Origin: Desnuesiella massiliensis | GTDB taxonomy: Bacteria; Bacillota; Clostridia; Clostridiales; Clostridiaceae | Direction of reading: 5' to 3' | Assembly (NCBI RefSeq): GCF_001403615.1 | Contig: NZ_LN879456.1 | Location: forward strand, 310,001 to 374,000 | DNA length: 64,000 nucleotides | Shown here: positions 25,097-34,025 of the stretch, piece after piece | Numbering within the stretch: the stretch's first letter is position 1 | How the letters are laid out: each line of letters opens with the position of its first letter | Translations under genes and position numbers: made by a program | Notes under the pieces: model-generated | Database searches by the model: none | Told to the model about the DNA's origin: nothing | Seen by the model: the letters and a program-made list of their open reading frames with translations, nothing else

Positions 25097-26464
25097 ATGG
25101 AATACACCATAGGAGAACTAGAAGCTTGGTGCTCTAATATAGAGGAGTTAGTAAGTAAATTTGGATTAGATTGCTATGAACAAGAATTTGAGATTATTAA
25201 TTATAAGGATATGTTATCTTATGAAGCCTATTTAGGGATGCCCTCTAGATATCCTCATTGGAGCTTTGGCAAGGCTTATGAAAAAAATAAAACTCTTTAT
25301 AGATATAATTTGACAGGATTGCCTTATGAGATGGTTATAAACTCCAGTCCTTGCTTAGCTTATTTGATGAAAGAAAATACAAAATTAGTTCAGATTCTTA
25401 CTATAGCTCATGTATTTGGACATAATGATTTTTTTAAAAACAATAGATTATTTAAGAATGGACTAGAAGCTAAGTATGTATTATCTATGTTCAAAAGTCA
25501 TGGAGACACTATAAGAGAGTATGTAAGGGATCCAAGTATTGGATATAGCAGCGTGGAAAAAATATTAGATGCAGCTCATGCAATAAAGCTGCAGACTTCA
25601 AGGGTAATAGGAGAAAAAAGAATTCCTTATGAGAAGCAAAAAAACAATATAATTGAGGATTATAAAAAGGCTGCAGAAAAAATACAATGGTATGAAGATA
25701 AAGAGAATATTGTAATGCCGGATATAAGTAAAATTCCTTTGGAGGATGAAGAAGATTTACTATATTTTATTTTGGAATACGGAGAACTTCAAGAGTGGGA
25801 AAAAAATATTATAGAAATAGTAAAAGAAGAGACAAATTATTTTATGCCTCAAATAGAAACAAAAATCATGAATGAAGGTTGGGCCAGTTTTTGGCATTAT
25901 AGAATATTAAACAATTTAGAGCTGGATCAAGGATCACATCTAGAGTTTATAAAGGTCCATAACTCAGTAATAGCGCCTATGAAAGGAATGCTTAATCCAT
26001 ATTTTTTAGGATTTAAGATTTTTGAAGATATAGAAAAAAGATTTGGCACGGAGAAGATATTTGAAGTAAGGGCACTGGAACGGGATGAATCTTTTATTAG
26101 AAGATATTTGACGAAAGAGCTATGTAATGAATTAAACTTATTTAGTTATGAAAAAATCGGCAGTGATTATTTGGTAAAAGATGTAGCAGATGAAGAGGGA
26201 TGGAAGGATATAAGAGATCTTATATGTAAGAATTGTGGCTTGAATTTAGTTCCTCATATCAAAATAATTGAAATGGATAAAAAAGATAGAAGTTTACACT
26301 TAGAGCAGGTATTTGACGGCAGGGAGTTAAACATAGATTATGCTAAGGCTACCTTAAAATATATTTATAGACTCTGGGGAAACAAAATTATATTAAATAC
26401 AAATCTATCTGGCAAAAATATCAGTATTATCTGCGAAGCTGAAGATAATATTTATCTATCATAG
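25097..26464 (+). CDS. spoVR: SpoVR family protein
   Basis: This 455-aa protein is named for stage V sporulation protein R of Bacillus, which affects spore cortex. Family signatures include IAHVFGHNDFFKNN, MNEGWASFWHYRI and MLNPYFLGFKIF. The conserved His/Glu-rich segments suggest a metal site, though activity is not established. It is the last gene of the prkA-yhbH-spoVR unit. Confidence 0.95.
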   Translation: MEYTIGELEAWCSNIEELVSKFGLDCYEQEFEIINYKDMLSYEAYLGMPSRYPHWSFGKAYEKNKTLYRYNLTGLPYEMVINSSPCLAYLMKENTKLVQILTIAHVFGHNDFFKNNRLFKNGLEAKYVLSMFKSHGDTIREYVRDPSIGYSSVEKILDAAHAIKLQTSRVIGEKRIPYEKQKNNIIEDYKKAAEKIQWYEDKENIVMPDISKIPLEDEEDLLYFILEYGELQEWEKNIIEIVKEETNYFMPQIETKIMNEGWASFWHYRILNNLELDQGSHLEFIKVHNSVIAPMKGMLNPYFLGFKIFEDIEKRFGTEKIFEVRALERDESFIRRYLTKELCNELNLFSYEKIGSDYLVKDVADEEGWKDIRDLICKNCGLNLVPHIKIIEMDKKDRSLHLEQVFDGRELNIDYAKATLKYIYRLWGNKIILNTNLSGKNISIICEAEDNIYLS

Positions 26465-26499
26465 AATATATATAGATTCTTGCAACCTATATATTAAAA

Positions 26500-26528
26500 A
26501 ATGCAGTATTGAGATACTGCATTTTTAT
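26500..26528. terminator. Terminator between spoVR and rubredoxin
   Basis: The stem AATGCAGTAT / ATACTGCATT has a short loop, T's on the plus strand and A's upstream, so it can serve both convergent genes. Confidence 0.8.
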
Positions 26529-26529
26529 A

Positions 26530-26691
26530 TTATTCAGTTGGTTCAAATTGATCTTTACCTACTCCGCATAGTGGGCATAACCAATCTTCAGGTATATTTT
26601 CAAAAGCTGTTCCTGGAGCTACTCCGTTATCTTCATCACCTATTTCTGGATCATATACATATCCACATACTACACAAATGTACTTTTGCAT
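26530..26691 (-). CDS. Rubredoxin
   Basis: This 53-aa iron protein is an electron carrier used in clostridial oxygen and peroxide detoxification. Two CxxC(G) knuckles bind Fe: YICVVCGYVYDPEIGD near residues 4-19, and DWLCPLCGVGKDQFEP near 37-52. Spacing and aromatic residues match canonical rubredoxins. AAGGAGG precedes the ATG. The 26692-27000 gap upstream is AT-rich, and I see no other gene in it. Confidence 0.96.
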   Translation of the reverse strand: MQKYICVVCGYVYDPEIGDEDNGVAPGTAFENIPEDWLCPLCGVGKDQFEPTE

Positions 26692-26967
26692 TTTAATTCC
26701 TCCTTATAACACATGAATAATATTTATTTAATAATAATACATATTTATTAACATTTATTATGTACTATTATTATACATAAAAATAAATATCTTTACAAGT
26801 ATTTTATAGCATAAAATTTAATTGGTTACTATAAAATTAATTTTATTGTTTAAATACCAAATTTTATAGTAAGTTTAGTTATACTTTATATAGAACGCAT
26901 ATATACTAAGTTTACGTAATGTTTATCCATAATATACGCAGAATCATTAATAAGCTTATAAATAACG

Positions 26968-26997
26968 GAGGTTTGCCATACAAGACAAACCTCTATT
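26968..26997 (-). terminator. Hairpin after the SPFH gene
   Basis: The stem GAGGTTTG / CAAACCTC lies just beyond the minus-strand stop at 27001. The T tract is weak, so termination is plausible but not certain. Confidence 0.5.
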
Positions 26998-27000
26998 TAA

Positions 27001-29154
27001 CTAAGATTGAATATCTATTTTATCTTTAGATATATTCTTTATTATTTCATTTCTGATTTTTTCTACCTCTGGAGAAAGTTCCTTTACTTCATGAAGATTA
27101 AAATTCAATTTTTCACTTAATAGTAGCATAATTAAACTTTCAAAGGCATTAGGGATATTTCCACTGTCTTCTTTGTTGCCAGCAGTGATTACAGTTTTTG
27201 GAACAATATCCACCTTGGAGGTTTTAATAGCTTCTGCAAAGTTGTTCATTACATCTTGTATTATCTTATATTGAGAACCACCATAGGCATTTACTTGTTC
27301 TTTGGCAGCAATGGCCTTTGATATACCTATTCTAGCTTCCTTATCTGCATCAGCTTCACCTATATTCTTAATTTTAATAGCTTCAGCTTCACCAGTCTGT
27401 CTAAGCTTATAAGCCTCAGCTTCAGCTTGTTGTTTAGTTTGGAAAGCTAGAGCTTCAGCTGACATCCTGGTCCTATAAGCCTCAGCTTCTGATTGTTGTT
27501 TAATTTTGTAGGCATCTGCTTCAGATAACCTTTGGATTTTTTCAGCATCCTGTTTAGATTTCATAAGCTCAGCTTTACCTTGATTTTCCTGGATTTTAAT
27601 ATTTATATCTGATTCTGTAAGTTTTGTTTGTTGTTTTGCTACTGCTTCAGCTTCCCTTAATTCCTTTTCTTTTTCAGCAGCAGTCTGTTGGGTAGCATAG
27701 GTTTCAAGCTGTTCTCTTGCTAATTGCCTTGATCTTAATTGGGTCAATATCTGCTCAATATTTGTATCTGCTTTTGAACTGGCAGGAGTACCGATTAAAA
27801 CTTCCTCCAACTCTAAATTATAATGATTAAACTTTGATTTCATTTCATTAGAGGATAGTATTTGAATTTCATTTCTTTGTTGAATTAATTCAATTAAGGT
27901 TTTAGTTTGACCAATATTTTTAAAGTAAGCAGAGACCATAGGATCTAGAGTTTGATCAACTAACATCTTAATATCACCAAATCTTTGAATAACCATAGGC
28001 GCCTTTTTGTAATCTATATGAAATACCACTGATAGAGGAAGTGAAGGTTCAAAAGCATCTTTTGTAATTAAACTTACTTCCTTAAGATTTTCATCGTACT
28101 TATGATTTCCAGTCTGATTACTGATCCATTTTAATATAACATTAGTAGTAGGCACTTGAATTATATTACCTGCATAGGTGTTAAAAGCATACTTTCCAGG
28201 CATTAAGGATTCACTCCATACTCCTCTAAAACCAGGCTTTACTAATTCGCCGTGCTTATAATCTTCTCCAGAAGAATCTTCACCTTTAGAGCCTGTATAA
28301 GAAACTACTACTCCAACAAAACCCACAGGTATAACTATTTTCTTGATGAATTCTACTGTAGCAAATAACCTGTTTATAAAGTAGGTTCCATCTGCAAGCA
28401 CCTGATATTGTCTACCTCTATACCCACCAGCTAATAAAAATCTTTCGGGATCTTGGAAGTTATTATGATAATTATCAGAAGCAGGATCATCTCCTACCGT
28501 AGGACAAATAATATTGTCCTTACCTAAAGAAGGTCCATCATGGACAGTTACTATGCCTACTAAATCGCTAACACCTTCTATAATAACAGGCTCAAAACCT
28601 TTTCTTTCGGTGATAATTCTAGACATCTCAAGAATAGAATCCTGCTCAGATTTATTTCCCATAGGAAGATAATAGGTTTTGTTTTCAGTAATGATAACAA
28701 ATTGAGCTAAGTTGAAGGCGTAGGTACCTTCACGTACAATACCTCTTTGTGGTCCCTTTTGCCCACCATTTGATAAAAAGGCTCTTACATTTTGGAAGTT
28801 ATTACATTCATAAATGATTGTACCTAGAGTTTGAGTAGGCTCAAGAGGCATACCATCTCTAGCAAAAACATAGGCTATTTTACCTTGAGGGATGGTTACA
28901 AGAGGTACTATATGCACTTTGTATAGTAAAGGAGTTAGAAAGTGTAATCCACCTCTAAGAACCTCAGGTTGATATCCTGCTTCCCCATTTAGAGCTATGA
29001 TTTGTTCTTTTAAGGAGCCTTTACTGGACCACCATTTTTCAACTATGGCTACTTTGTCATTGGGAATTATTCTTATGCCTATAACCCAAAGAAGTAACAC
29101 AAGAGCTATTAGAGTAACAACTACCCCAATAATGATTTGAACTGAAATTGTCAT
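27001..29154 (-). CDS. Large SPFH/flotillin-like membrane protein
   Basis: This 717-aa protein has an N-terminal membrane anchor (residues 5-27), then a beta-rich region with three related units near 130-165, 245-285 and 300-340 sharing RGxxxxxxxGxYxxN. An SPFH domain follows (about 340-490), then a long coiled coil of AEAYK/QQSEAEAY-type repeats (about 490-620), and finally a C-terminal segment. SPFH proteins scaffold membrane microdomains. The repeats before the SPFH domain recall vault-like modules. There is no NfeD partner beside it. GGGGG precedes the ATG. Confidence 0.8.
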   Translation of the reverse strand: MTISVQIIIGVVVTLIALVLLLWVIGIRIIPNDKVAIVEKWWSSKGSLKEQIIALNGEAGYQPEVLRGGLHFLTPLLYKVHIVPLVTIPQGKIAYVFARDGMPLEPTQTLGTIIYECNNFQNVRAFLSNGGQKGPQRGIVREGTYAFNLAQFVIITENKTYYLPMGNKSEQDSILEMSRIITERKGFEPVIIEGVSDLVGIVTVHDGPSLGKDNIICPTVGDDPASDNYHNNFQDPERFLLAGGYRGRQYQVLADGTYFINRLFATVEFIKKIVIPVGFVGVVVSYTGSKGEDSSGEDYKHGELVKPGFRGVWSESLMPGKYAFNTYAGNIIQVPTTNVILKWISNQTGNHKYDENLKEVSLITKDAFEPSLPLSVVFHIDYKKAPMVIQRFGDIKMLVDQTLDPMVSAYFKNIGQTKTLIELIQQRNEIQILSSNEMKSKFNHYNLELEEVLIGTPASSKADTNIEQILTQLRSRQLAREQLETYATQQTAAEKEKELREAEAVAKQQTKLTESDINIKIQENQGKAELMKSKQDAEKIQRLSEADAYKIKQQSEAEAYRTRMSAEALAFQTKQQAEAEAYKLRQTGEAEAIKIKNIGEADADKEARIGISKAIAAKEQVNAYGGSQYKIIQDVMNNFAEAIKTSKVDIVPKTVITAGNKEDSGNIPNAFESLIMLLLSEKLNFNLHEVKELSPEVEKIRNEIIKNISKDKIDIQS

Positions 29155-29462
29155 GATTTAAAACCCCCTTCATATATTATGAATTAAATTATATTATGTG
29201 GTATTGTATAACGCAAATTCGGTTAAGAATAATTACATTTCAAATATTGTAATTTTATACTAGTATTGATATATTTTCATTAGAAAGCTATTATTATCTT
29301 GTCGTAGCTATATATATTAAAGACTTTAAAAATATATTAACGTATTATAAATATAAATAATTATTTTAATCATTTCATTAATAAAAGGTATAATTAAGCT
29401 GTACATTTTTATTAATTTTACTATTTAAAATATAATATTTTACAGTGCTGGAGGTGAAAAGC

Positions 29463-30464
29463 ATGAATAGAAGAAAAAAAATAATTTTTTCTTTGTTACT
29501 AATTTTTTTATTCTCAATATCTTTTTTAGTATTTTATAAAATATTTATTAGGAAAGATAAGATAACTATGGTCACAAAAACAGAAAACAAAGAAGAGGAT
29601 ACTCTTGAAAGTATAGATAAGAAGGAACCCTTTACAGTAACAGACCAGATCACAGCCCCTGAAAAAAAGGAAGAGGAAAAAAAAGAAGAGGAAAAAAAGC
29701 AGAGTGAGGAACCTAAAAAAGAAGAAAAATCGGAGTTAAATAATACAGATATTAAAGCTATGGATACAAGAGAAAAGGATTGGTACTTTAAATTTAAGGG
29801 AGAAGGAAATTTGCCAGAGCCGCCAAAAGAAGCAAAATCTTATATATCAAACGGATTAGCTTACTTTACTGGGGGAGGGAATGAAAAAGTATTATATCTA
29901 ACTTTTGATGAAGGCTACGAAAATGGATACACTTCTAAGATATTAGAAGTATTAAAACGAATGAATGTGAAAGCTACTTTTTTTGTTACAAAGCCTTATA
30001 TAAGTAGCAACAAGACCTTAGTACAAAATATAGTAAAAGAAGGACATCTGGTAGCAAATCATTCTGACACTCATCCCTCCATGGCATCGGTGGCCTTAAC
30101 TGGTTATGAGAAGTTCTCTTTAGAATTAATTAATGTAGAAAAAGAGTTTAAAAATGTAACTGGTAAGGAAATAGCTAAATTTTTTAGACCACCTATGGGT
30201 AAGTACAGTGAATTATCTTTGTATTATGCAAAAAAGCTAGGTTATAAAAATATTTTTTGGAGCTTTGCTTATGGTGATTATGATGTAAATAAACAACCAG
30301 AAAAAGTCTATGCAAAAAATCATATTTTAAAAAATACTCATAATGGTGCCATATTATTATTACATGCTATTTCTAAAACCAATACAGAGATATTGGAAGA
30401 ACTAATTACAGAATGGAGAAAAAGAGGATATGAATTTAAAACTTTAGACTATATTAAAGACTAA
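29463..30464 (+). CDS. pdaA: Polysaccharide deacetylase, PdaA-like
   Basis: This 333-aa protein has a signal-anchor (residues 6-28) and a Lys/Glu-rich linker, followed by a NodB-type deacetylase domain from about 120. Motifs are LTFDEGYENG, the metal His pair HSDTHPSM, FFRPPMGKYSE and LLHAIS. The TFDEGYENG variant is typical of PdaA, which makes muramic-delta-lactam in spore cortex. The start is the ATG after CTGGAGGTG; the upstream in-frame GTG lies in front of that site. The 29155-29462 gap is AT-rich divergent promoter DNA. Confidence 0.88.
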   Translation: MNRRKKIIFSLLLIFLFSISFLVFYKIFIRKDKITMVTKTENKEEDTLESIDKKEPFTVTDQITAPEKKEEEKKEEEKKQSEEPKKEEKSELNNTDIKAMDTREKDWYFKFKGEGNLPEPPKEAKSYISNGLAYFTGGGNEKVLYLTFDEGYENGYTSKILEVLKRMNVKATFFVTKPYISSNKTLVQNIVKEGHLVANHSDTHPSMASVALTGYEKFSLELINVEKEFKNVTGKEIAKFFRPPMGKYSELSLYYAKKLGYKNIFWSFAYGDYDVNKQPEKVYAKNHILKNTHNGAILLLHAISKTNTEILEELITEWRKRGYEFKTLDYIKD

Positions 30465-30562
30465 GAAGTATGGTATAATCTTTCCTAGCGGTTTTAAATT
30501 TTAGTTTGCTATGATAAATTATAATTAAAAACTAAATATTTATGTAGGAGGGAGACAACTTT

Positions 30563-31912
30563 GGGGTAGGAGCAAAGGATCGTAATTTTTATAAAACTTT
30601 AATTCATTTAGCTATTCCTATAGCATTTCAAAATTTAGTATCTTCATCTTTAAATATGGTAGATACTGTTATGATAGGGGCTCTAGGGGAAAGAGATATT
30701 GCTGCTTCAGGATTAGCTAATCAACTGTTTTTTTTATTTGTGCTTATTCTCTTTGGAATTAATAGTGGTTCTGGAATTTTTATTGCACAATATTTTGGGA
30801 AAAAGGATATAAAAAACATTCATAGAGTTCAGGGAATTGGTCTCATAACAAGTTGTAGCATCGCTTTGATATTTACTTTAGGAGCAGTACTATTTCCGAA
30901 ATCTATATTGTCAGCATTCTCTAAGGATAGTATGGTGGTAATTCAAGGAAGCAAATATTTAAGGATTGTGGGATTAAGTTATGTTATTAATGCTATATCT
31001 TTAAGCTATGCTTTCGCCTTGAGAAGTACAAGACAAGCTAAGATTCCAATGTTTATTAGTATAATTGCATTATTGACTAACACAATTTTAAATTATCTTC
31101 TTATTTTCGGTAAGTTTGGATTTCCTTTTTTAGGCATAGAAGGGGCGGCTATTGCAACCCTTATTGCTAGAATTGTTGAATTTTTATGTATATTAGGTTA
31201 TGTATATTCAACTAAGAACATCTTAGCAGCTCCCCTTAAGCAATTATTTGATTTATCAAAAGAATTTATTGCAAATTTCTTTAAAATAACTATACCTGTT
31301 ATCCTAAATGAAGGATTTTGGGCTTTAGGCATGACCATGTACTCTATGGCTTATGCTAGGATAAGTACAGAAGCTATTGCTACAGTTCAAATTTCTAATA
31401 CGGTTCAGAACATTTTTATGGTAATGAATATGGGAATATCTAATGCTTGTGCAGTAATGATAGGAAATAAAATTGGAGAGGGCAAACAGCACAGAGCTAT
31501 AGAGTATTCTAAAAAGTTTTCATATATAGTACCAATATTGGGGGCAGTTATGGGATTACTTTTAATAATTGCTTCTCCTTTAATACTGAAAGCCTTTAGT
31601 GTCAGAGCGGAAACCTATAGTGACGCTATTAAAGTATTAAGAATTATAGGAATAATCATGCCTATCAAAGCCTTTAATGCATTATTAGTAGTTGGAATAT
31701 TAAGATCTGGGGGAGATACTAAATTCTCACTATTTTTAGAAACGGGTACAGTATGGCTTGTAGGGGTTCCTTTGGCTTTTCTAGGGGCTTTATTGTTAAA
31801 GTGGCCTGTTTATATGGTGGTATCCTTGGTAATGCTAGAGGAAGTAGTAAAAGTTTTTATAGGAATATGGAGAGTAAAATCAAAAAAGTGGATTAGAAGT
31901 GTAGTGCAATAA
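30563..31912 (+). CDS. MATE family efflux transporter, start codon missing
   Basis: This is a MATE antiporter of about 450 residues with 12 predicted helices. Homology begins near 30580 (FYKTLIHLAIPIAFQNLVSS, then LNMVDTVMIG). In this frame there is no ATG, GTG or TTG between the stop at 30545 and the internal ATG at 30656, which would remove the first helix. A good ribosome site (GGAGGG, 30548-30553) precedes TTG at 30561, but that TTG is out of frame by one base at a GGGG run. One extra G would restore it. I give the frame as open from 30563. Confidence 0.75.
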   Translation, partial: GVGAKDRNFYKTLIHLAIPIAFQNLVSSSLNMVDTVMIGALGERDIAASGLANQLFFLFVLILFGINSGSGIFIAQYFGKKDIKNIHRVQGIGLITSCSIALIFTLGAVLFPKSILSAFSKDSMVVIQGSKYLRIVGLSYVINAISLSYAFALRSTRQAKIPMFISIIALLTNTILNYLLIFGKFGFPFLGIEGAAIATLIARIVEFLCILGYVYSTKNILAAPLKQLFDLSKEFIANFFKITIPVILNEGFWALGMTMYSMAYARISTEAIATVQISNTVQNIFMVMNMGISNACAVMIGNKIGEGKQHRAIEYSKKFSYIVPILGAVMGLLLIIASPLILKAFSVRAETYSDAIKVLRIIGIIMPIKAFNALLVVGILRSGGDTKFSLFLETGTVWLVGVPLAFLGALLLKWPVYMVVSLVMLEEVVKVFIGIWRVKSKKWIRSVVQ

Positions 31913-31922
31913 AAATGTACTT

Positions 31923-31975
31923 CGGCTTAAGAAGTTTTTCTTTGAAAAAAGAGTTTCTTCTTAAGCTAAAGTACA
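31923..31975. terminator. Bidirectional terminator, MATE / exonuclease
   Basis: The long imperfect stem GTACTTCGGCTTAAGAAG / CTTCTTAAGCTAAAGTAC is flanked by A/T runs and lies between two convergent genes. Confidence 0.75.
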
Positions 31976-31979
31976 TCTT

Positions 31980-32594
31980 TTACTTTTTGGAAATCATATT
32001 ACTAAAGTACTGCTTTGGGATGTATCCTTTTTTTATTCCTTCTGTAACAATTAAATAAGTAGCTGTGGTGTCAAATCTAGCATCATGGTAATCTCCACTG
32101 CCGCTAAAAAATTTCTTGCTGGCAGCATCAATAACATTTTTATCAATAGCTAAAAATTTTATAACCTCTTCCAATCTAGGATTTTTATATTCTCCGCGAC
32201 CATTTAAAAACTTACAAATATTTTTATAATAGCTCATAGTACAAAATTGATTCTTAGGGATAAATTCTTCCCCAATTCCTTCTAACTCATGCTTTAGGAA
32301 TTTAATATCAAAGCTTACATTATGACCTATAACAACATCTGCGGTAAAGAAATCTTCTAGAAATTCCTCAACCTGATCTTCAAAATACAATCCATTACTG
32401 ATTTCATATAGTTTTTCTAAAGAAAATCCATGAACTTCTTCAGCACTAGGCTCCATTTCATCTACTGTAAAGAAAAAATTTTTTCCCATGGTGCTATTAG
32501 GTTTCACGCTTGTATCCACTATTATATAGCTTAGTTGACAAATACTACCTGGTTTTATGCCCGTAGTTTCGGTATCAAAAAAAACAAGTTTCAT
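31980..32594 (-). CDS. DnaQ-like 3'-5' exonuclease (DEDDh)
   Basis: This 204-aa stand-alone exonuclease domain is of the DNA polymerase III epsilon type. Exo I is FFDTETTG (residues 5-12), Exo II is VIGHNVSFDIKFL, and Exo III is HDARFDTTATY with the His and Asp of the DEDDh set. Such proteins trim DNA or RNA 3' ends. ATAGGAGG precedes the ATG. Confidence 0.9.
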   Translation of the reverse strand: MKLVFFDTETTGIKPGSICQLSYIIVDTSVKPNSTMGKNFFFTVDEMEPSAEEVHGFSLEKLYEISNGLYFEDQVEEFLEDFFTADVVIGHNVSFDIKFLKHELEGIGEEFIPKNQFCTMSYYKNICKFLNGRGEYKNPRLEEVIKFLAIDKNVIDAASKKFFSGSGDYHDARFDTTATYLIVTEGIKKGYIPKQYFSNMISKK

Positions 32595-32680
32595 CTATTT
32601 TCCTCCTATGATTAGTACATACTAATATAATAATATAAATGCATAAAGAAATTCAAATAAATTTTTTGAAGATGACTAAA

Positions 32681-32745
32681 GTGCCCTACGGGCATATAGG
32701 CGCAATAATAATGCTTATACCTAAATGACTGTAGAGCACTTTGTT
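32681..32745. repeat. Intergenic inverted repeat, possible structured RNA
   Basis: AAAGTGCCCTAC and GTAGAGCACTTT form a 12-bp stem with one mismatch around a 42-nt interior that can form a further partial stem (TAGG...CCTA). There is no T run on either strand, so it is not a standard terminator. It lies between the arginase stop and the exonuclease promoter. Confidence 0.45.
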
Positions 32746-33643
32746 ACTTAAGGTTACTAAAAATTAAATTTAATAAATCTAAAGCAATTTCTAATGTCTT
32801 ATTATTTTTATCAATTAAGGGGTTAAATTCCACAAAATCCATAGATCTTATAAGTCCGGAATTTAACAATATTTCTAATATAGCCTTTACTTCATCCAAA
32901 TCCATACCTTCCTGCACAGGAGTTCCAGTACCAGGCACTAGATTTGCATCTAAAGAATCTATATCGAAGCTTAAATGAACATTTTTTATGCCATCCATAT
33001 TTAATTTATGCAATACTTTGTTTAATATAGAATGAACACCTTGATTTTTTACATCTTCAGTTGTCCATACGTTTAAATGAAACTCTCTAATAATATCTTG
33101 TTCTCCTTCATCAAGGTCTCTAGCTCCTATTATATATACATTTTCAGGATTTATCTTCCTACCTTGATAATAAAGATCTGTAAGAACTTCATGACCCAAT
33201 CCCATAGCAGCAGCTAAAGGCATACCATGAACATTTCCAGTAGGAGAGGTTTCATGGGTATTTATATCGCCGTGAGCATCAATCCATATAACGGCTAGAT
33301 TGTCTAAAAATTTACTAGCTCCAGAAATGCTTCCTAAACCTAATGAGTGATCACCACCAATTACGAAGGGGAAATTTCCACATTCTAGAGAACTATAAAC
33401 CTGATGAGCTAAATTTTTGTTTACTTCTACAATAGGTGATAAATATTTCATCTTTTCATGGGAAGAATATTTATCTTTAGTTTCAGTTTTAGGCACATAT
33501 AAGTTACCTAAATCAAAAGCTCTGTGATTATACTTTTGTACTAAACTTATTAAATTGTTTTCTCTTAGGGTATTTGGACCGAATTGAACACCTTCTTTAT
33601 CACAACCAAAGAAAAGTGGAACGCCAATTAGATTTATATTCAT
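32744..33643 (-). CDS. rocF: Arginase family ureohydrolase
   Basis: This 299-aa Mn2+ hydrolase most likely turns arginine into ornithine + urea. Metal motifs are GGDHSLGLGS, WIDAHGDINTHE and SFDIDSLDANLVPGTG, and the arginase-type substrate loop is SPTGNVHGMPLA. The length matches Bacillus RocF. Agmatinase is less likely, given the GNVHGMPLA loop. The start is the ATG after GGAGGTG; an upstream TTG lies in the ribosome site. Confidence 0.87.
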   Translation of the reverse strand: MNINLIGVPLFFGCDKEGVQFGPNTLRENNLISLVQKYNHRAFDLGNLYVPKTETKDKYSSHEKMKYLSPIVEVNKNLAHQVYSSLECGNFPFVIGGDHSLGLGSISGASKFLDNLAVIWIDAHGDINTHETSPTGNVHGMPLAAAMGLGHEVLTDLYYQGRKINPENVYIIGARDLDEGEQDIIREFHLNVWTTEDVKNQGVHSILNKVLHKLNMDGIKNVHLSFDIDSLDANLVPGTGTPVQEGMDLDEVKAILEILLNSGLIRSMDFVEFNPLIDKNNKTLEIALDLLNLIFSNLK

Positions 33644-33954
33644 GGGAAGCACCTCCAATACTAAAGATTACAATTCTATAGCTACTATTTAAAAAGCTTA
33701 TTCATAGAAATTGATATCTATTTTTTATTTTGCACAATAAATAATTATATATTAATTATAAAAAAATATAAGAGGTTTATGAAAATATGTATAATTAAAA
33801 ATATTCTGAAAATACTCTATATAATATTATGTTGTATCTATTTAAGAATTTTATTTATAAAAATGATAAAAATATATGAATAATAAATTAATATAATAAT
33901 AAATAATAAAAAATATTATGATTTTACAAATTGAAATAATTACAATAAATTTAT

Positions 33955-33993
33955 TGATAATTATTATCAAATGAAATAAAATATTATTATAAT
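33955..33993 (+). promoter_or_regulatory. ldh promoter with a perfect Fur-like box
   Basis: TGATAATTATTATCA (33955-33969) is an exact match to the Fur 7-1-7 consensus TGATAATNATTATCA. It overlaps the -35 region of a promoter with -10 TATAAT at 33988-33993. The start codon of ldh is 33 bp further on. The remaining 33644-33950 stretch is very AT-rich, and I see nothing else in it. Confidence 0.55.
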
Positions 33994-34025
33994 GATGCAA
34001 AATTTAATGCTTGGAGGTTAACATA

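Noticed and set aside
22003..26464. prkA-yhbH-spoVR as a possible new system
   Set aside because: It is a widely conserved, already described three-gene association in spore formers and proteobacteria; nothing in the sequence here departs from it.
27420..27660. Repetitive DNA that could be taken for a tandem repeat or CRISPR-like array
   Set aside because: It encodes the AEAYK-type coiled-coil repeats of the SPFH protein. Units vary and there are no spacers.
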